Shown: positions 37,083-46,864, counted from the first letter of the stretch. The stretch: DNA of 64,000 bases from Haloferax mucosum ATCC BAA-1512 (GCF_000337815.1 NZ_AOLN01000010.1:124001-188000); one strand, 5' to 3'. The notes: generated by a model from the sequence alone, not told the origin. Made by a program: numbers and translations.

Positions 37083-38605
37083 GTACCGAAGTCGCCCTCG
37101 GGTTGACTGTCGCAACGCTCGCCCTCTTCACCGGCATCGGAGTGTGGGTCTCCCGCGGGCGTGTCGATTCGGTCGAAGACTTAGTCAGCGCCCGCGACTC
37201 GATGGGCGAACGTCGAACGACGGCGACCCTCGTTGCCTCGGTCATGGGCGTTTGGGTGCTCTTTTCGGCACCCGAAGCCGGGGCCGGATTCGGCATCGCC
37301 GCCGTCGTCGGATACGGTATCGGCGAGGCGGTTCCGATGCTCGTTTACTCTAAACTCGGCCCGCGAATCCGGCGCCTCATTCCACACGGCCACTCGTTGA
37401 CTGAGTACGCCCACGCCAGGTACGGCACCGCGATGTACGCGTTCGTCCTCGTAGTGAGCGCTCTCTACATGTTCATCTTCCTCGCCGCGGAACTGACTGG
37501 TATCGCGGGTGCACTCTCGCTCGTCGCCGGCGTTCCGCAGTGGCAAACCGCTCTTCTCGTCGGCGGGTTCGTCCTCCTCTATACGAGCTACGGCGGACTC
37601 AGAGCCAGTATCACCACCGACGCCATCCAAGCAGTCGTCGTTTTCCCCCTCTTGCTTCTCGCAGTCGGTGGCGCACTCGTTTCACTGGGTGGTCCAACCG
37701 CCGCACTCGACGGTATCACCGAAACGAACCCCGCGTTGCTCGACCTCGGTTCGCTCGCCGGACTCCAGTTCGGACTCGCACTCGCATTCGCCATCCTCGG
37801 CGCGGAACTCATCAACCAGACGTGGTGGCAACGAATCTACGCCAGCGACTCCGAACAGACGGTCGAACGAAGCTTCAGAAGTGCGGCGGTTGCGAACGGA
37901 CTGGTCGTCTTCGTCACCGCATTTTTCGGCATCGTCGCCGTCGGAAACGCCGATGTCGTCACCAACGTCACGAGTTCGAACTACAACGCCGACGTTGCGT
38001 TCTTCGTCCTCCTGCAGGACGCGTTCCCTGAATGGCTCGTCCTCGCGGCCGTTCTCTTGGCCCTGTTACTCGTGATGAGTTCTATCGACACGCTGTTCAA
38101 CGCCCTGTCGAGCCTCGTCACTGCTGACATCGCGCGAGTACTGTCGTCGCCGAGCGACCGACAACTCGCCGTTGGCTCCCGCGCACTCACCGTCGTTGTC
38201 GCGCTCGCGGCCATCTACGTGAGTCTGCGCGCCCAGAGCGTCCTTCGGCTGTTTTTCTTCGCCGACTTGCTCGGCGCGGCCGTCGCGTTCCCGCTCGTCT
38301 ACGGGTTGTACTCGACGCGAATCACCGGACCGGGGGCGCTCGCCAGCAGTCTCTCCGGTCTCGCTGTCGGACTCGCGTACTTCCCGGACCTCCGGGGAGC
38401 AATCACGGGAATCCCACTCGTCGGGAGTCACCTCCCGTCTGCCGACCCGCTGTATCTCACCTCCTTCGGTGGGGCGTTTCTCGTCTCGATGGTCGCGTCG
38501 CTGATCGCCGCACGGCTTTCGAACGCCGCGTTCGACCTCGGCCGCCTCTCCAGAGAGATTCGACTGCTCGATAGCTCGGCGACCGAACAACAGACGTCCG
38601 ACTGA
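37076..38605 (+). CDS. Sodium:solute symporter family permease, probable thiamine-precursor uptake
   Basis: A 509-residue protein with about thirteen transmembrane segments. It has the SSS-family features: a periplasmic N-terminus, the GFGIAAVVGYGIGEAVPML helix, LYTSYGGLRASITTDAIQ (the conserved GG-R-A-x-TD-x-xQ motif) and helix 8 near MSSIDTLFNA. The family takes up solutes with sodium. The overlap with two tenA genes suggests that the cargo is a thiamine breakdown product such as aminopyrimidine; no other evidence decides. Confidence 0.85.
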   Translation: MVSTEVALGLTVATLALFTGIGVWVSRGRVDSVEDLVSARDSMGERRTTATLVASVMGVWVLFSAPEAGAGFGIAAVVGYGIGEAVPMLVYSKLGPRIRRLIPHGHSLTEYAHARYGTAMYAFVLVVSALYMFIFLAAELTGIAGALSLVAGVPQWQTALLVGGFVLLYTSYGGLRASITTDAIQAVVVFPLLLLAVGGALVSLGGPTAALDGITETNPALLDLGSLAGLQFGLALAFAILGAELINQTWWQRIYASDSEQTVERSFRSAAVANGLVVFVTAFFGIVAVGNADVVTNVTSSNYNADVAFFVLLQDAFPEWLVLAAVLLALLLVMSSIDTLFNALSSLVTADIARVLSSPSDRQLAVGSRALTVVVALAAIYVSLRAQSVLRLFFFADLLGAAVAFPLVYGLYSTRITGPGALASSLSGLAVGLAYFPDLRGAITGIPLVGSHLPSADPLYLTSFGGAFLVSMVASLIAARLSNAAFDLGRLSREIRLLDSSATEQQTSD

Positions 38606-38739
38606 CGTTACCCACTCTCTCAGTTTCCGGGGAGCGACTATTCACTTTCATACGTCTCCTCGGACCCGACGAATTCTGACACCGACCCCCAGAACCGAGG
38701 TCACCGGCCACGAAACCGAGGTCACCGGTCACGATGGTC

Positions 38740-39132
38740 TCAGTACGTTTTCACTGTCGCCGTCCCAACCGAAATCCGAACGAGTTCGTTTTCGGGCCAC
38801 GCGGATTCATCTGCTCCGTACCGCCGGTTGATTCGTCGCGTCGCTTCACGTTTCTTGTCGGCGTCGTCAACAACGGTTGCCGTGCCGAGCATGGTCACTC
38901 GCCACTGCGCTCGCCCGTCGATATCCTTCTGCACCGAGAGTGCGACCCGCGGGTTTTCACGGATATTCGAAAGCTTGCGGCCGGTCGTCAGCACTTCGAT
39001 ACCCTCCGCCGCGGCGTCGTAACTAAACCAGACGGGAGCAACGTGCGGCCGTCCGTCAACGCAGGTTGCGAGGTGGGCCATCAGCGGTTCGCTCGTCACG
39101 AGTTCGAGAGCCTCGTCGGATAATCCAGTCAT
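38740..39132 (-). CDS. Pyridoxamine 5'-phosphate oxidase-like FMN-binding protein
   Basis: A 130-residue split-barrel protein of the PPOX family: MAHLATCVDGRPHVAPVWFSYD (strands 1-2), LTTGRKLSNIRENPRVALSV (FMN phosphate contacts) and a C-terminal VRISVGTATVKTY. Such small haloarchaeal proteins bind FMN or F420; the substrate is unknown. It is monocistronic and convergent with the symporter operon. Confidence 0.88.
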   Translation of the reverse strand: MTGLSDEALELVTSEPLMAHLATCVDGRPHVAPVWFSYDAAAEGIEVLTTGRKLSNIRENPRVALSVQKDIDGRAQWRVTMLGTATVVDDADKKREATRRINRRYGADESAWPENELVRISVGTATVKTY

Positions 39133-39675
39133 ATCGTTGCTACCCGTTCGCGGGCCAAAGCTCTGTCTTCGGCACGTTCAACTGCTCTGTATTTAATCTT
39201 CGAATCCAGGATCACAGAGCTTCTACTGCTTGTCTCAGATGATTTTACATCCGCGAGGGTACTCCCTACGTACGACGGCCGCCGTCTCTTCGGTCTCGCA
39301 AGTACCTTCTGTTTTCCTTCGTCTATTGTCGTTTTCTATTGTCGTTTTCTGCTTCCGTTCTTCTGCTTCCGTCTCCTCACAGTTGGCTTGGAACTCGTGT
39401 TCCTCCGTCTCAGAAATAGTCACATATCTGGTGTTATACGTCGTATACCGCCGTCCTGAATTGACCATAGAAAAGTTACTAACGTTGCCACTCTTCGGCT
39501 GTCTTCGATACCACTTCTCCAATTCGAAACTCCTGTTCGAATCGGTACATTTCTGTTTTAGTACTGCTACTCGCTGTTTTGCGTCCGAGTCGGAACGCGT
39601 CGCTGTCGGCTCAATCCGAGTGATAATACGCGTATAACAAAGCCATGTCGGTGGGACAGTTTAGTCACTTGACTA
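39133..39675. other. Intergenic region with an orphan origin-type repeat
   Basis: About 540 bases. A 135-codon open frame on plus (39230-39637) has no motif, a Ser/Val/Phe-rich composition and atypical codon use, and is not called. The stretch contains an ORB-like copy (39245-39265) and a tandem 13-mer (CTATTGTCGTTTT, 39323-39335 and 39336-39348). Confidence 0.5.
39245..39265 (-). repeat. Orphan ORB-like element
   Basis: The minus strand reads GGAGTACCCTCGCGGATGTA, matching the repeat at 34502-34520 apart from the GGATG/GTTTG variant. It is 4.5 kb from the array and in the same orientation as its two reversed copies. Confidence 0.6.
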
Positions 39676-40695
39676 ATGAGTATCGAGATTACACGTGCGA
39701 CCGAATCTGACATCGAACAATGGGACGAGTACGTAGCGCAGTCTCCACACACGAACCTGTTTCATCAGTACGAAGCCCTCGAAATACAAGCGGCGCATTC
39801 CAGTGCGGAACTGTACCCACTCGTCGGACGCAAAGGAGACGAAGTCGTCGGTCTGTTTTCCGTGTTCAAAATCACGAAAGGACCGATTGCAACAGTGTTC
39901 TCTCCGCCTCCCGACCTCCGGGTTGCGTATCTCGGACCGGTTTTGCTGAACATGGACCACATGAAACAGCGGAAGCGCGAGCGGCGTCACCACGAGTTCA
40001 TCGACGGCTGTCTCGAATGGGTCCAAGAAGAGGCTCGGCCGCGCTACACGCACCTCCGACTCGATGGTAGCTACGACGACCTTCGGGTCTTCTCGTGGAA
40101 CGACTACACTATCACACCGCTGTACACGTACCACGTTGACCTCTCGGGCGGCAAAGAGGACGTGTTGATGAGCTTCAGTAGCGACGCGAGGTCGAACATC
40201 CGAAACGCCCCCGAGGAGGCGTACACTATCGAAGAGGGAGGACTCCGCGAAATCGAGTTGATAATCGAGCAGGTCGCCGCCCGCTACGAATCTCAGGGTG
40301 TCTCCTACGACGCGTCGCCCGAGTTCGTCAAAGACCTCTACACCTCGCTTCCGGACGGCCAGCTCCGACCCTACACGCTCCGACTCGACGGCGACTTCGC
40401 AGGTGGGATTCTCGTCACAGACTACAAAAACACGGTCTCACGCTGGCAGGGCGGCGTCAGGACCGATATCGACAGCGACGTTGCCATCAACGACGTGCTC
40501 GACTGGCGCATCATGTGCGACGCGATAGAACGCGGCCGAACGACCTACGACCTCGTCGGTGCCAACAACCGTCGTATCAACCGGTACAAGGCGAAGTTCA
40601 ATCCGACGCTCCACCCGTTCTACAGTCTCGAACAGGACGTCGCCGGGATGCGAACGCTCGCGCACCTCTACAGGTCGTTCCGACAGAAAGTGTAG
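39676..40695 (+). CDS. GNAT/FemAB-like acetyltransferase
   Basis: A 339-residue protein of the GNAT superfamily, of the FemAB/CelD-like (BioF2-type) double-GNAT architecture: an N-terminal part with DEYVAQSPHTNLFHQY and a C-terminal acyltransferase half with GGILVTDYKNTVSRWQGG and DLVGANNRRINRYKAKFNP. Related proteins modify polysaccharides or peptides during surface glycan assembly. It is followed by an alpha/alpha-barrel protein and a phosphodiesterase on divergent transcripts, perhaps a surface-polysaccharide group. The substrate is unknown. Confidence 0.85.
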   Translation: MSIEITRATESDIEQWDEYVAQSPHTNLFHQYEALEIQAAHSSAELYPLVGRKGDEVVGLFSVFKITKGPIATVFSPPPDLRVAYLGPVLLNMDHMKQRKRERRHHEFIDGCLEWVQEEARPRYTHLRLDGSYDDLRVFSWNDYTITPLYTYHVDLSGGKEDVLMSFSSDARSNIRNAPEEAYTIEEGGLREIELIIEQVAARYESQGVSYDASPEFVKDLYTSLPDGQLRPYTLRLDGDFAGGILVTDYKNTVSRWQGGVRTDIDSDVAINDVLDWRIMCDAIERGRTTYDLVGANNRRINRYKAKFNPTLHPFYSLEQDVAGMRTLAHLYRSFRQKV

Positions 40696-40909
40696 ATTCG
40701 GGTTTCCCTACTTTTTAGTCCGAACCGACTCTCGCTGAGCGACACCCGGCGGATATCTCCTTAGAAAGGACTGATCGACGTCGAGAAATATATTCCTGCG
40801 TCAAGAATATCAACTTCGCCGTCAGAAAAGGTGTTCCAGTGTCTGAAATAGCCGTTTTGACGCCAAAAGGCGTCTGGCGTCAGAACTGTCTTTCGACGGA
40901 AATACGCCC

Positions 40910-42274
40910 TCAGACTCTCCCATTCGAGTTCGCTTTCTCTGGTCGGACCGACCCGATTTGGTCTATCCGATTTTCGCCTTCCGTCTCGTCGTTCGTTTCG
41001 ACGTCGCTCACGTTGAGTTGTCCGTCCGTGGTTCGCACCACTGCGTTCAGATACTCGGACATCGCGTAGGCCATCCACGCCTGCGCCCACCGCATCAACG
41101 TCGTCTTGGCGGTGTAGAACCGGTGTTTTCGGTAGTAGAAGCGACCGTCACCGGCGTAGAGGTTTTCGAGCGTCCACGACAGGATTCGGGATGCGGTTTC
41201 GAGGTCGGCGGCGGCGGTAAAGACCGCTATCGCCGTGGCAGACGCGTGAATATCTCGGGGGTAGGCCTTCGACTCGTCCCAATTCGGTGCGCCGTCCGGT
41301 TCGAACAGGACGGTTCGATAGAATTCGAGCCCTCGTTCGGTCGTCTCGTCGTACCGCGACGACCCGGTGACGGCTCTGTACCTGAGGAAGGCATCGATGA
41401 TGAACCCGTTGTGGTGGTTGTCCATCGAGAGGTGCGAACTGGAGGCGGGCACCCTGTAGGTCCACCCACCGATGGGTGCTTGCTGAGACGCGATAAAGTC
41501 GAGAATCGCAGTCGCGCGTTCGAGGTCGTCCTCGTCGCCGTACTGCTCGTAGATGTCCACGAGGAGTCGGGCACCGAGCGCACCGGAATTGAGGGTGTAG
41601 TAGGTATCCGGATGGTTCATGTGATAGTTGATTTTCGCACCGCCGTCAACTTCCCTGTAGTCGAGGTCCTCGACGACGAACTCGGATGCCGTCCGCGCGA
41701 TTGGCCCGTAAATCGGGTCGTGTGGTGCGGCGGCTAAAAGCGCCTTAACGGCGAACGATGTCGAGACGACGTCCGGGTCGTTCGGGACGCCCTTCTTTTC
41801 GAGGTGTTGTATCTCGTGTTTGTGACCGCCACAGAATCCGTGATAGCCGACACTTCGGTTCTGTACGAGCCAATCGGCGAGTGCTTTCGCCTCCGACAGG
41901 TAGTCGGTTGACTGCTCGCGCTCTGTCTCCTGTGCGAACTGATGGGCGTTGAGATTTGCCAGCGCAAACAGGGATGTCCCCTTGTAGTTGCGCCGCTGTT
42001 CGATGAGTAAGAGTGGCCGGATGTTTATCGGCGGGCGCTTCGCCAACTCTTGGATGGCGAGGTTCACCCACCGGCTTTCGAACGGGAGCGCCTGTAGCAG
42101 TTTACTGCTCATCCCGTCTCCGTAATCCCATCCTTTGTAGTCTCGTGTTCGCGCGTACGCGAGCGTCGCGTCGAGTACGTCCGGTAACCACCGGTCACCG
42201 AACGAAAGCAGTGCTTGTCGGTCCTCGTATGTGGTTACGTTGCGGTCGGAAACGAGTGAACTTCGTTGTACCAT
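40910..42274 (-). CDS. Alpha/alpha-barrel protein of unknown function
   Basis: A 454-residue protein with no signal peptide. The repeated helix pairs, with motifs WDYGDGMSSK, RNYKGTSLFALANLNAHQF, PDVVSTSFAVKALL and GGWTYRVPASSSHLSMDNHHNGF, suggest an (alpha/alpha) toroid like those of glycoside hydrolases, epimerases or prenyltransferases. No catalytic signature was recognised. The last 40 residues are acidic and probably disordered. Its neighbours (GNAT, phosphodiesterase) suggest surface glycan work. Confidence 0.7.
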   Translation of the reverse strand: MVQRSSLVSDRNVTTYEDRQALLSFGDRWLPDVLDATLAYARTRDYKGWDYGDGMSSKLLQALPFESRWVNLAIQELAKRPPINIRPLLLIEQRRNYKGTSLFALANLNAHQFAQETEREQSTDYLSEAKALADWLVQNRSVGYHGFCGGHKHEIQHLEKKGVPNDPDVVSTSFAVKALLAAAPHDPIYGPIARTASEFVVEDLDYREVDGGAKINYHMNHPDTYYTLNSGALGARLLVDIYEQYGDEDDLERATAILDFIASQQAPIGGWTYRVPASSSHLSMDNHHNGFIIDAFLRYRAVTGSSRYDETTERGLEFYRTVLFEPDGAPNWDESKAYPRDIHASATAIAVFTAAADLETASRILSWTLENLYAGDGRFYYRKHRFYTAKTTLMRWAQAWMAYAMSEYLNAVVRTTDGQLNVSDVETNDETEGENRIDQIGSVRPEKANSNGRV

Positions 42275-42530
42275 ACTCCTGTGTTGACAGACAGACTTTG
42301 ACGGCTTTGTTACGTGCGCCCTACGCGACCCAGCAGTCGGTCACAGCGACGCTTGCGGCTGAAAACAGCGGTTAGGTGCCCGCCCGAGATGGAGCGAGCC
42401 CGAACCAAAATCCCCCGCAATGGTTAGTATGCCACTTTGATTCCGCCCCGGTCACTAGTGGTTAACTTCCGATTTGCGACCGCTCTTGAAGACGGTACAT
42501 AACAAAACGCGACAATATCGTTCTACGACC

Positions 42531-44159
42531 ATGAGTAACGGCCAGACAGGAACACTACACACACTGTTGGTCGGCCTAGACGCCGCGTGTCTCCCGGTTT
42601 TACGACCATTGTTCGACGAAGGAAAAATTCCGACACTCCATTCGATTTTCACGAACGGGACCTACGCACCCCTTGAATCACAAATCCCTCCGTGGACGGC
42701 CAGCGCGTGGCCGTCACTGTACACCGGCATGAATCCGGGGAAACACGGGGTGTTCGACTTTCTTTCATTTCAGGGACACGAGTGGAGCGTCGTCAACGGA
42801 AGCCACGTCCGCGAGCGGACGCTCTGGGAGATTCTCGACTACCACGGCTATTCGAGCGTCGTCGTCAATGCACCGGTAACCCACCCGACACGTCCATTCA
42901 ACGGCGCGCTCGTTCCGGGTTACACCGCCCCCGAGAACCCGGAGGGCTACCCTGCAGGAATTGTAGACGACGTGCGCGATGCGGTTGGTGACTATCGCGT
43001 GTACCCCCGAGACCCGTCACCGGATGACGAAGCGGCGAGCGACCGCTACTGTGAACTCGTCAACATGAGAGGTGACGCGTTCCAATACCTCCTAGACCGG
43101 TTCGAGCCAGATTTCGGATTCATTCAGTTCCAACAGACAGACACCGTCTTCCACGAGCGACCCGGTGACCTCGACTCGGTTCGTGACATCTACGCCGCGG
43201 TTGACCGGCAACTCGCCGCAATTCTCGACGCGTACCGCCCCGAAAACGTGTTCGTCGTCAGCGACCACGGGATGGGAGAATACGACGGATACGAGTTCCG
43301 CGTCAACGAATTTCTCTCCCGACACGGATACGTTCGAACCGTCAACGGCGGCCAAGGGATGCCGACGTGGGCGACTGTTCGTGACTCGAAGCTCAGGGCT
43401 GGCGTGGACGCCCAGTCGGTCAAACAAGGTCTTCACGTAAAGGCGATACAACTGCTCGCCCGAACCGGGCTGACGAGCCAACGAATCGGCGCGCTTCTCG
43501 AATACGTCGGTCTCGACGAACTCGTTGCAAGTCGTATCCCCACAGCAATCATCAGCGCCGGCACCCGCCAGGTGGATTTCGAACGTTCGATTGCGTATCT
43601 CCGTTCGCGCACGGAACTCGGTATCAGAATCAACCTCGAAGGGAGAGAGCCGAGCGGTATCGTTCCGCCGGACGACTACGAGTCGATTCGCACCGAACTC
43701 ATCGAACTTCTGCAAGCGGTCACGGACCCGGATGGGAACCCGGTCTTCGACGACGTCGCACCGCGCGAAGCCTACCTCAACGGGCCAAAAGAGGACGCGG
43801 CAGTCGATATCGTCCTCGTCCCGCGCAACTTCGACCAGTTCCTTTCGTCGATGCTCGCAGACCGGGTTTTCGGTGACCCCTCCGAACCGTGGAACCACAA
43901 ACTCTACGGCATCGTAGCCGCAGTCGGACACGATATCGACACGGGGGCGAGTCTCGAAGGCGCGCATCTCTTCGATATCGCACCGACGATTCTCGCCGCC
44001 TTCGGCGTCGAGACCGACGACCGAATGGACGGTCAGGTGCTCCCTATCGTTGACCCGGTGGGTCAGACGGCGTACCCCGACCCCGACGTTCAGGACGTCA
44101 GCGAGACGAACAACTCTGCCGTCGAAGAACGCCTCGCAAACCTCGGATACCTCGAATAA
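42531..44159 (+). CDS. Type I phosphodiesterase / alkaline phosphatase superfamily protein
   Basis: A 542-residue protein of the alkaline phosphatase superfamily (nucleotide pyrophosphatase branch). GLDAACLPVLRP supplies the first metal ligand, PPWTASAWPSLYTGMNPGKHG the Thr/Ser nucleophile loop, and VVSDHGMGEYDGYEFRVN the second metal site. ATG 42531 is used; a frame from 42474 adds 19 unlikely residues. In haloarchaea such enzymes are common in polysaccharide and glycolipid gene clusters. No signal peptide is seen, so it is cytoplasmic. Confidence 0.88.
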   Translation: MSNGQTGTLHTLLVGLDAACLPVLRPLFDEGKIPTLHSIFTNGTYAPLESQIPPWTASAWPSLYTGMNPGKHGVFDFLSFQGHEWSVVNGSHVRERTLWEILDYHGYSSVVVNAPVTHPTRPFNGALVPGYTAPENPEGYPAGIVDDVRDAVGDYRVYPRDPSPDDEAASDRYCELVNMRGDAFQYLLDRFEPDFGFIQFQQTDTVFHERPGDLDSVRDIYAAVDRQLAAILDAYRPENVFVVSDHGMGEYDGYEFRVNEFLSRHGYVRTVNGGQGMPTWATVRDSKLRAGVDAQSVKQGLHVKAIQLLARTGLTSQRIGALLEYVGLDELVASRIPTAIISAGTRQVDFERSIAYLRSRTELGIRINLEGREPSGIVPPDDYESIRTELIELLQAVTDPDGNPVFDDVAPREAYLNGPKEDAAVDIVLVPRNFDQFLSSMLADRVFGDPSEPWNHKLYGIVAAVGHDIDTGASLEGAHLFDIAPTILAAFGVETDDRMDGQVLPIVDPVGQTAYPDPDVQDVSETNNSAVEERLANLGYLE

Positions 44160-44261
44160 GGCTGATACAAAATCCGAGTGGAATACACACCCACTCGTGT
44201 CTCTCTGCACTGGAACCGTGCATCTCGGGCACCTCGGCAGGTAACACGTCCAACCAGGTAG

Positions 44262-45125
44262 TCACACCCTCGCCAACACGTCTTCGACGTGCTTCTTTCC
44301 GAGCGCAATCGTATCGTAATCCTCCGTTCCGATTTCGAGCGTCGCCGTCCCCGACCAGTTGGTCTCTGCGAGTCCCGACAGCACCGTTTCGAAGTCGATA
44401 TGTCCCATTCCGACCGGGAGATGTTCGTCACCGCCGCCGCGGGTATCGACGAGGTGGAGATGGCTGATTCGCCCGGCGTGGTCACGAATGAACCCCGCCA
44501 TATCTTGTTCGTCCATCCCGGTGAGGAGTGCGTGACTCGTGTCGAACGTCATCGAGGCGTCGGAGTAGCGCTCCAGTAACGCCGGAAACGTCGTCACGTC
44601 GTAATAACTGGAGACGAGATTTTCGAGACACGGTTCGACGCCACGGTCTACCGCCGCAGGGACGAGTTCGTCTACGCTATCGTGAATGTACTCGCGGCGT
44701 TCTGCGTCGGACCAGCCGATGTCCCACGCATCCGAAGACGGATGAAACACGACCTTTGTCGCGCCGAGATCTGCCGCGAGGTCCATCCCCGCGACGAACT
44801 CGGCGACTGCCCCCTCTCGAACCGGAGTAAACGGCGACCCGGGGTCAACGGTAAATGGGAGGTGAACGACGAGATCAACTCCGGCATCTTCGAGCGCCGT
44901 CCGCATCGAATCTCGTCTGTCCGCGATTCGCTCCCGGGCGTACTTCCCGTCGAGCAGGAGTTCGATATAGTCGAATCCCTCGTCTGCGGCCCACCTGACG
45001 CTCTCGCCGAACGGCATTTCGAGACCGACGGTAAACCCGAGGTCGATATCGACTCCTCCGCCGTCTCCGCTATCGGCATTCGATTTCACGGGTTCTCGAC
45101 TGGCCTCCAACCCAGTAAAATACAT
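44262..45125 (-). CDS. Sugar phosphate isomerase/epimerase-like TIM-barrel protein
   Basis: A 287-residue xylose-isomerase-like TIM barrel. Metal ligands fit the family: E in CLENLV, D and H in TFDTSH, H in HLHLVDTRGG and E in ATLEIG. Members isomerise or epimerise sugars, or cleave inosose and DNA (endonuclease IV). The first 30 residues before LGFTVGLEMPFGE look like a non-conserved extension; no better start codon was found. The substrate is unknown. Confidence 0.85.
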   Translation of the reverse strand: MYFTGLEASREPVKSNADSGDGGGVDIDLGFTVGLEMPFGESVRWAADEGFDYIELLLDGKYARERIADRRDSMRTALEDAGVDLVVHLPFTVDPGSPFTPVREGAVAEFVAGMDLAADLGATKVVFHPSSDAWDIGWSDAERREYIHDSVDELVPAAVDRGVEPCLENLVSSYYDVTTFPALLERYSDASMTFDTSHALLTGMDEQDMAGFIRDHAGRISHLHLVDTRGGGDEHLPVGMGHIDFETVLSGLAETNWSGTATLEIGTEDYDTIALGKKHVEDVLARV

Positions 45126-45247
45126 CGGTAAGCCATCGCAATAGCAAATAACGCTCCATCACAATAGCAAACCACTCCTCTCCGAAAACGTTGTGACGCT
45201 CAGTTTAGACGGCAACTCCCTGACTGCCGTGTTCCAGTTGACGCGTT

Positions 45248-45631
45248 CTACAAGACGTACCGCTCGTAGACGTGAAATAGACCAACCGTGAGTACGAGCG
45301 AACCAAACAGCCCCGGGAAAACCGCCGCCTCTTCTGGAATCCCGACCCAGTGGCCGATACTCGCACCCAGTCCAAATCCAAGCCCAACCCCGTTTAGCGC
45401 GACGAGACTTTTCGCACTGGTGTTTACGAATCTCTCTATCAGGGATACTCCTCCAAACAAGAGAAGCGACCCGCTGACCACTGCGACCAACATTTCGATG
45501 GGGTTCAACAGGAGTGTCGGTCCCGAACGAAGGTACCAGTAGGGAACCAAGGGAAGGTAGAGTACGAACAGAATTAGCAGGTAGTGAAACAACCTGACTC
45601 GAATTTTCGTCTGTTGAGTGTTCTCCGCCAC
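45248..45631 (-). CDS. Small integral membrane protein
   Basis: A 127-residue protein with four probable transmembrane helices (about 15-32, 42-62, 74-92, 100-122) and a short charged N-terminus. No family recognised. It lies between the TIM-barrel protein and a long pyrimidine tract, on the same strand as both flanking genes. Confidence 0.6.
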   Translation of the reverse strand: MAENTQQTKIRVRLFHYLLILFVLYLPLVPYWYLRSGPTLLLNPIEMLVAVVSGSLLLFGGVSLIERFVNTSAKSLVALNGVGLGFGLGASIGHWVGIPEEAAVFPGLFGSLVLTVGLFHVYERYVL

Positions 45632-45662
45632 ACCTCGATTTCCCCGCCGCTACTATTCTCTG

Positions 45663-45709
45663 TTTCCCTCTCTCTTCTCTTTTCCTCGTCTCTTTTCTCT
45701 TCCTTTTTC
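45663..45709. repeat. Polypyrimidine/polypurine tract
   Basis: Forty-seven bases, all C or T on the plus strand except one G at 45688. It lies 31 bases upstream of the small membrane protein gene (minus strand). Mirror-symmetric stretches (TCTCTTCTCTTTTC) could adopt triplex structure. Confidence 0.6.
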
Positions 45710-45853
45710 ATCTCTCTGGCTCTGTTAGAATCATTTATCGTTGATATTGTGGGGAGTCGCCCTTCCACAGGTTTTCGCGGGTCCTGTTGGAAACTCACTC
45801 CTCAGCAAATCGCAAGACGTGAGGTGGATTTCAACAGAGCCTCCCGTTTCACT

Positions 45854-46864
45854 CTATAGCCCGGCGTACGGACCTTCCTTCGATTCGGTCAACCGGTCTA
45901 CTTGTTCGTCCGAGAGTTCGATTGTCGCGGCTTCGAGATTCTCGGTCAACTGCTCGACGGTGCGCGCGCCGACGATTGGGGCCGTCACGCCGCGTCGATG
46001 CATGAGCCACGCCAGCGCCGTTTGCGCCAGCGTCGCGTCCACCTCGTCGGCGACGGCTTCGAGTTCGTCGTGTACGTCGAAGTTCTCTGCTGTGAGATAC
46101 GTCCGCTCGAACCGGCTGGATTCGGCGGCCCGCGACTCGCCGGTAAGTCCCTCTTCGCGGGTGTACTTTCCGGTCAAAAACCCCTGTCCGAGCGGACTCC
46201 ACGGACAGACCGCGATGCCGTACGACCGGGCCATTCCGAGGTAATTCCCTTCGATTTCGCGGTCAACGAGGTTGTACCGGGGTTGCGCGACGGTGAATGG
46301 TTCCCATCCCGCTTCGCGGGCGATTTCGTTCGCCATTGCGACTTTCCACGCGTTCGGTCGGAGCGTCGAAGCCCCGAGATAGTGGACTTTCCCGTCTTCG
46401 ACGAGTCCGTTGAGCGTCTTCATCATCTCACGTGCTGGAGTGTCGTCGTCCCAGCGGTGGATGTACAGCACGTCGATGTAGTCGGTTCCGAGGCGGTCGA
46501 GTAGCGCGTCGATTCGGTGCCGGATGTTCTTTCGGTTCGTTCCCCGACTGTTCGGGTCGCCGGGGCGAATCTGCCAGTAAATCTTCGACGCAATCGTGAA
46601 CCGCTCTCGGTCTCTGTCTTCGAGCCATTCTCCGATCCAGCGCTCGCTTTCTCCGCCGCCGTACACGTCCGCAGTATCGATGAAACGACCGCCTGCGGCC
46701 TCGTAAGCGTCTAGCAACTCGTGTGCGCGGTCTGCTCCGATTTCGACGTTCCCCTGTTCGGTCTCTTTTCCGAACCGCCACGTCCCGAACTGGAGTTCGC
46801 TCGTCTGTAGCCCCGTCTCTCCGAGCGGAACGAATCCCAGTTCGATGTTTTCGAGCGTCGTCAT
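45854..46864 (-). CDS. Aldo/keto reductase
   Basis: A 336-residue NADPH-dependent TIM-barrel oxidoreductase. The catalytic tetrad is visible: D and Y in DTADVYGGGESE, K in TIASKIYW and H in LYIHRWD. The phosphate-binding end (GARTVEQLTENLEAA) is C-terminal. It belongs to the YajO/potassium-channel beta-subunit-like branch with broad carbonyl substrates. No co-transcribed partner is obvious. Confidence 0.92.
   Translation of the reverse strand: MTTLENIELGFVPLGETGLQTSELQFGTWRFGKETEQGNVEIGADRAHELLDAYEAAGGRFIDTADVYGGGESERWIGEWLEDRDRERFTIASKIYWQIRPGDPNSRGTNRKNIRHRIDALLDRLGTDYIDVLYIHRWDDDTPAREMMKTLNGLVEDGKVHYLGASTLRPNAWKVAMANEIAREAGWEPFTVAQPRYNLVDREIEGNYLGMARSYGIAVCPWSPLGQGFLTGKYTREEGLTGESRAAESSRFERTYLTAENFDVHDELEAVADEVDATLAQTALAWLMHRRGVTAPIVGARTVEQLTENLEAATIELSDEQVDRLTESKEGPYAGL

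Noticed and set aside
39230-39637. 135-codon open frame on plus
   Set aside because: No motif, odd composition, and it includes an origin-type repeat and a tandem 13-mer; probably non-coding.
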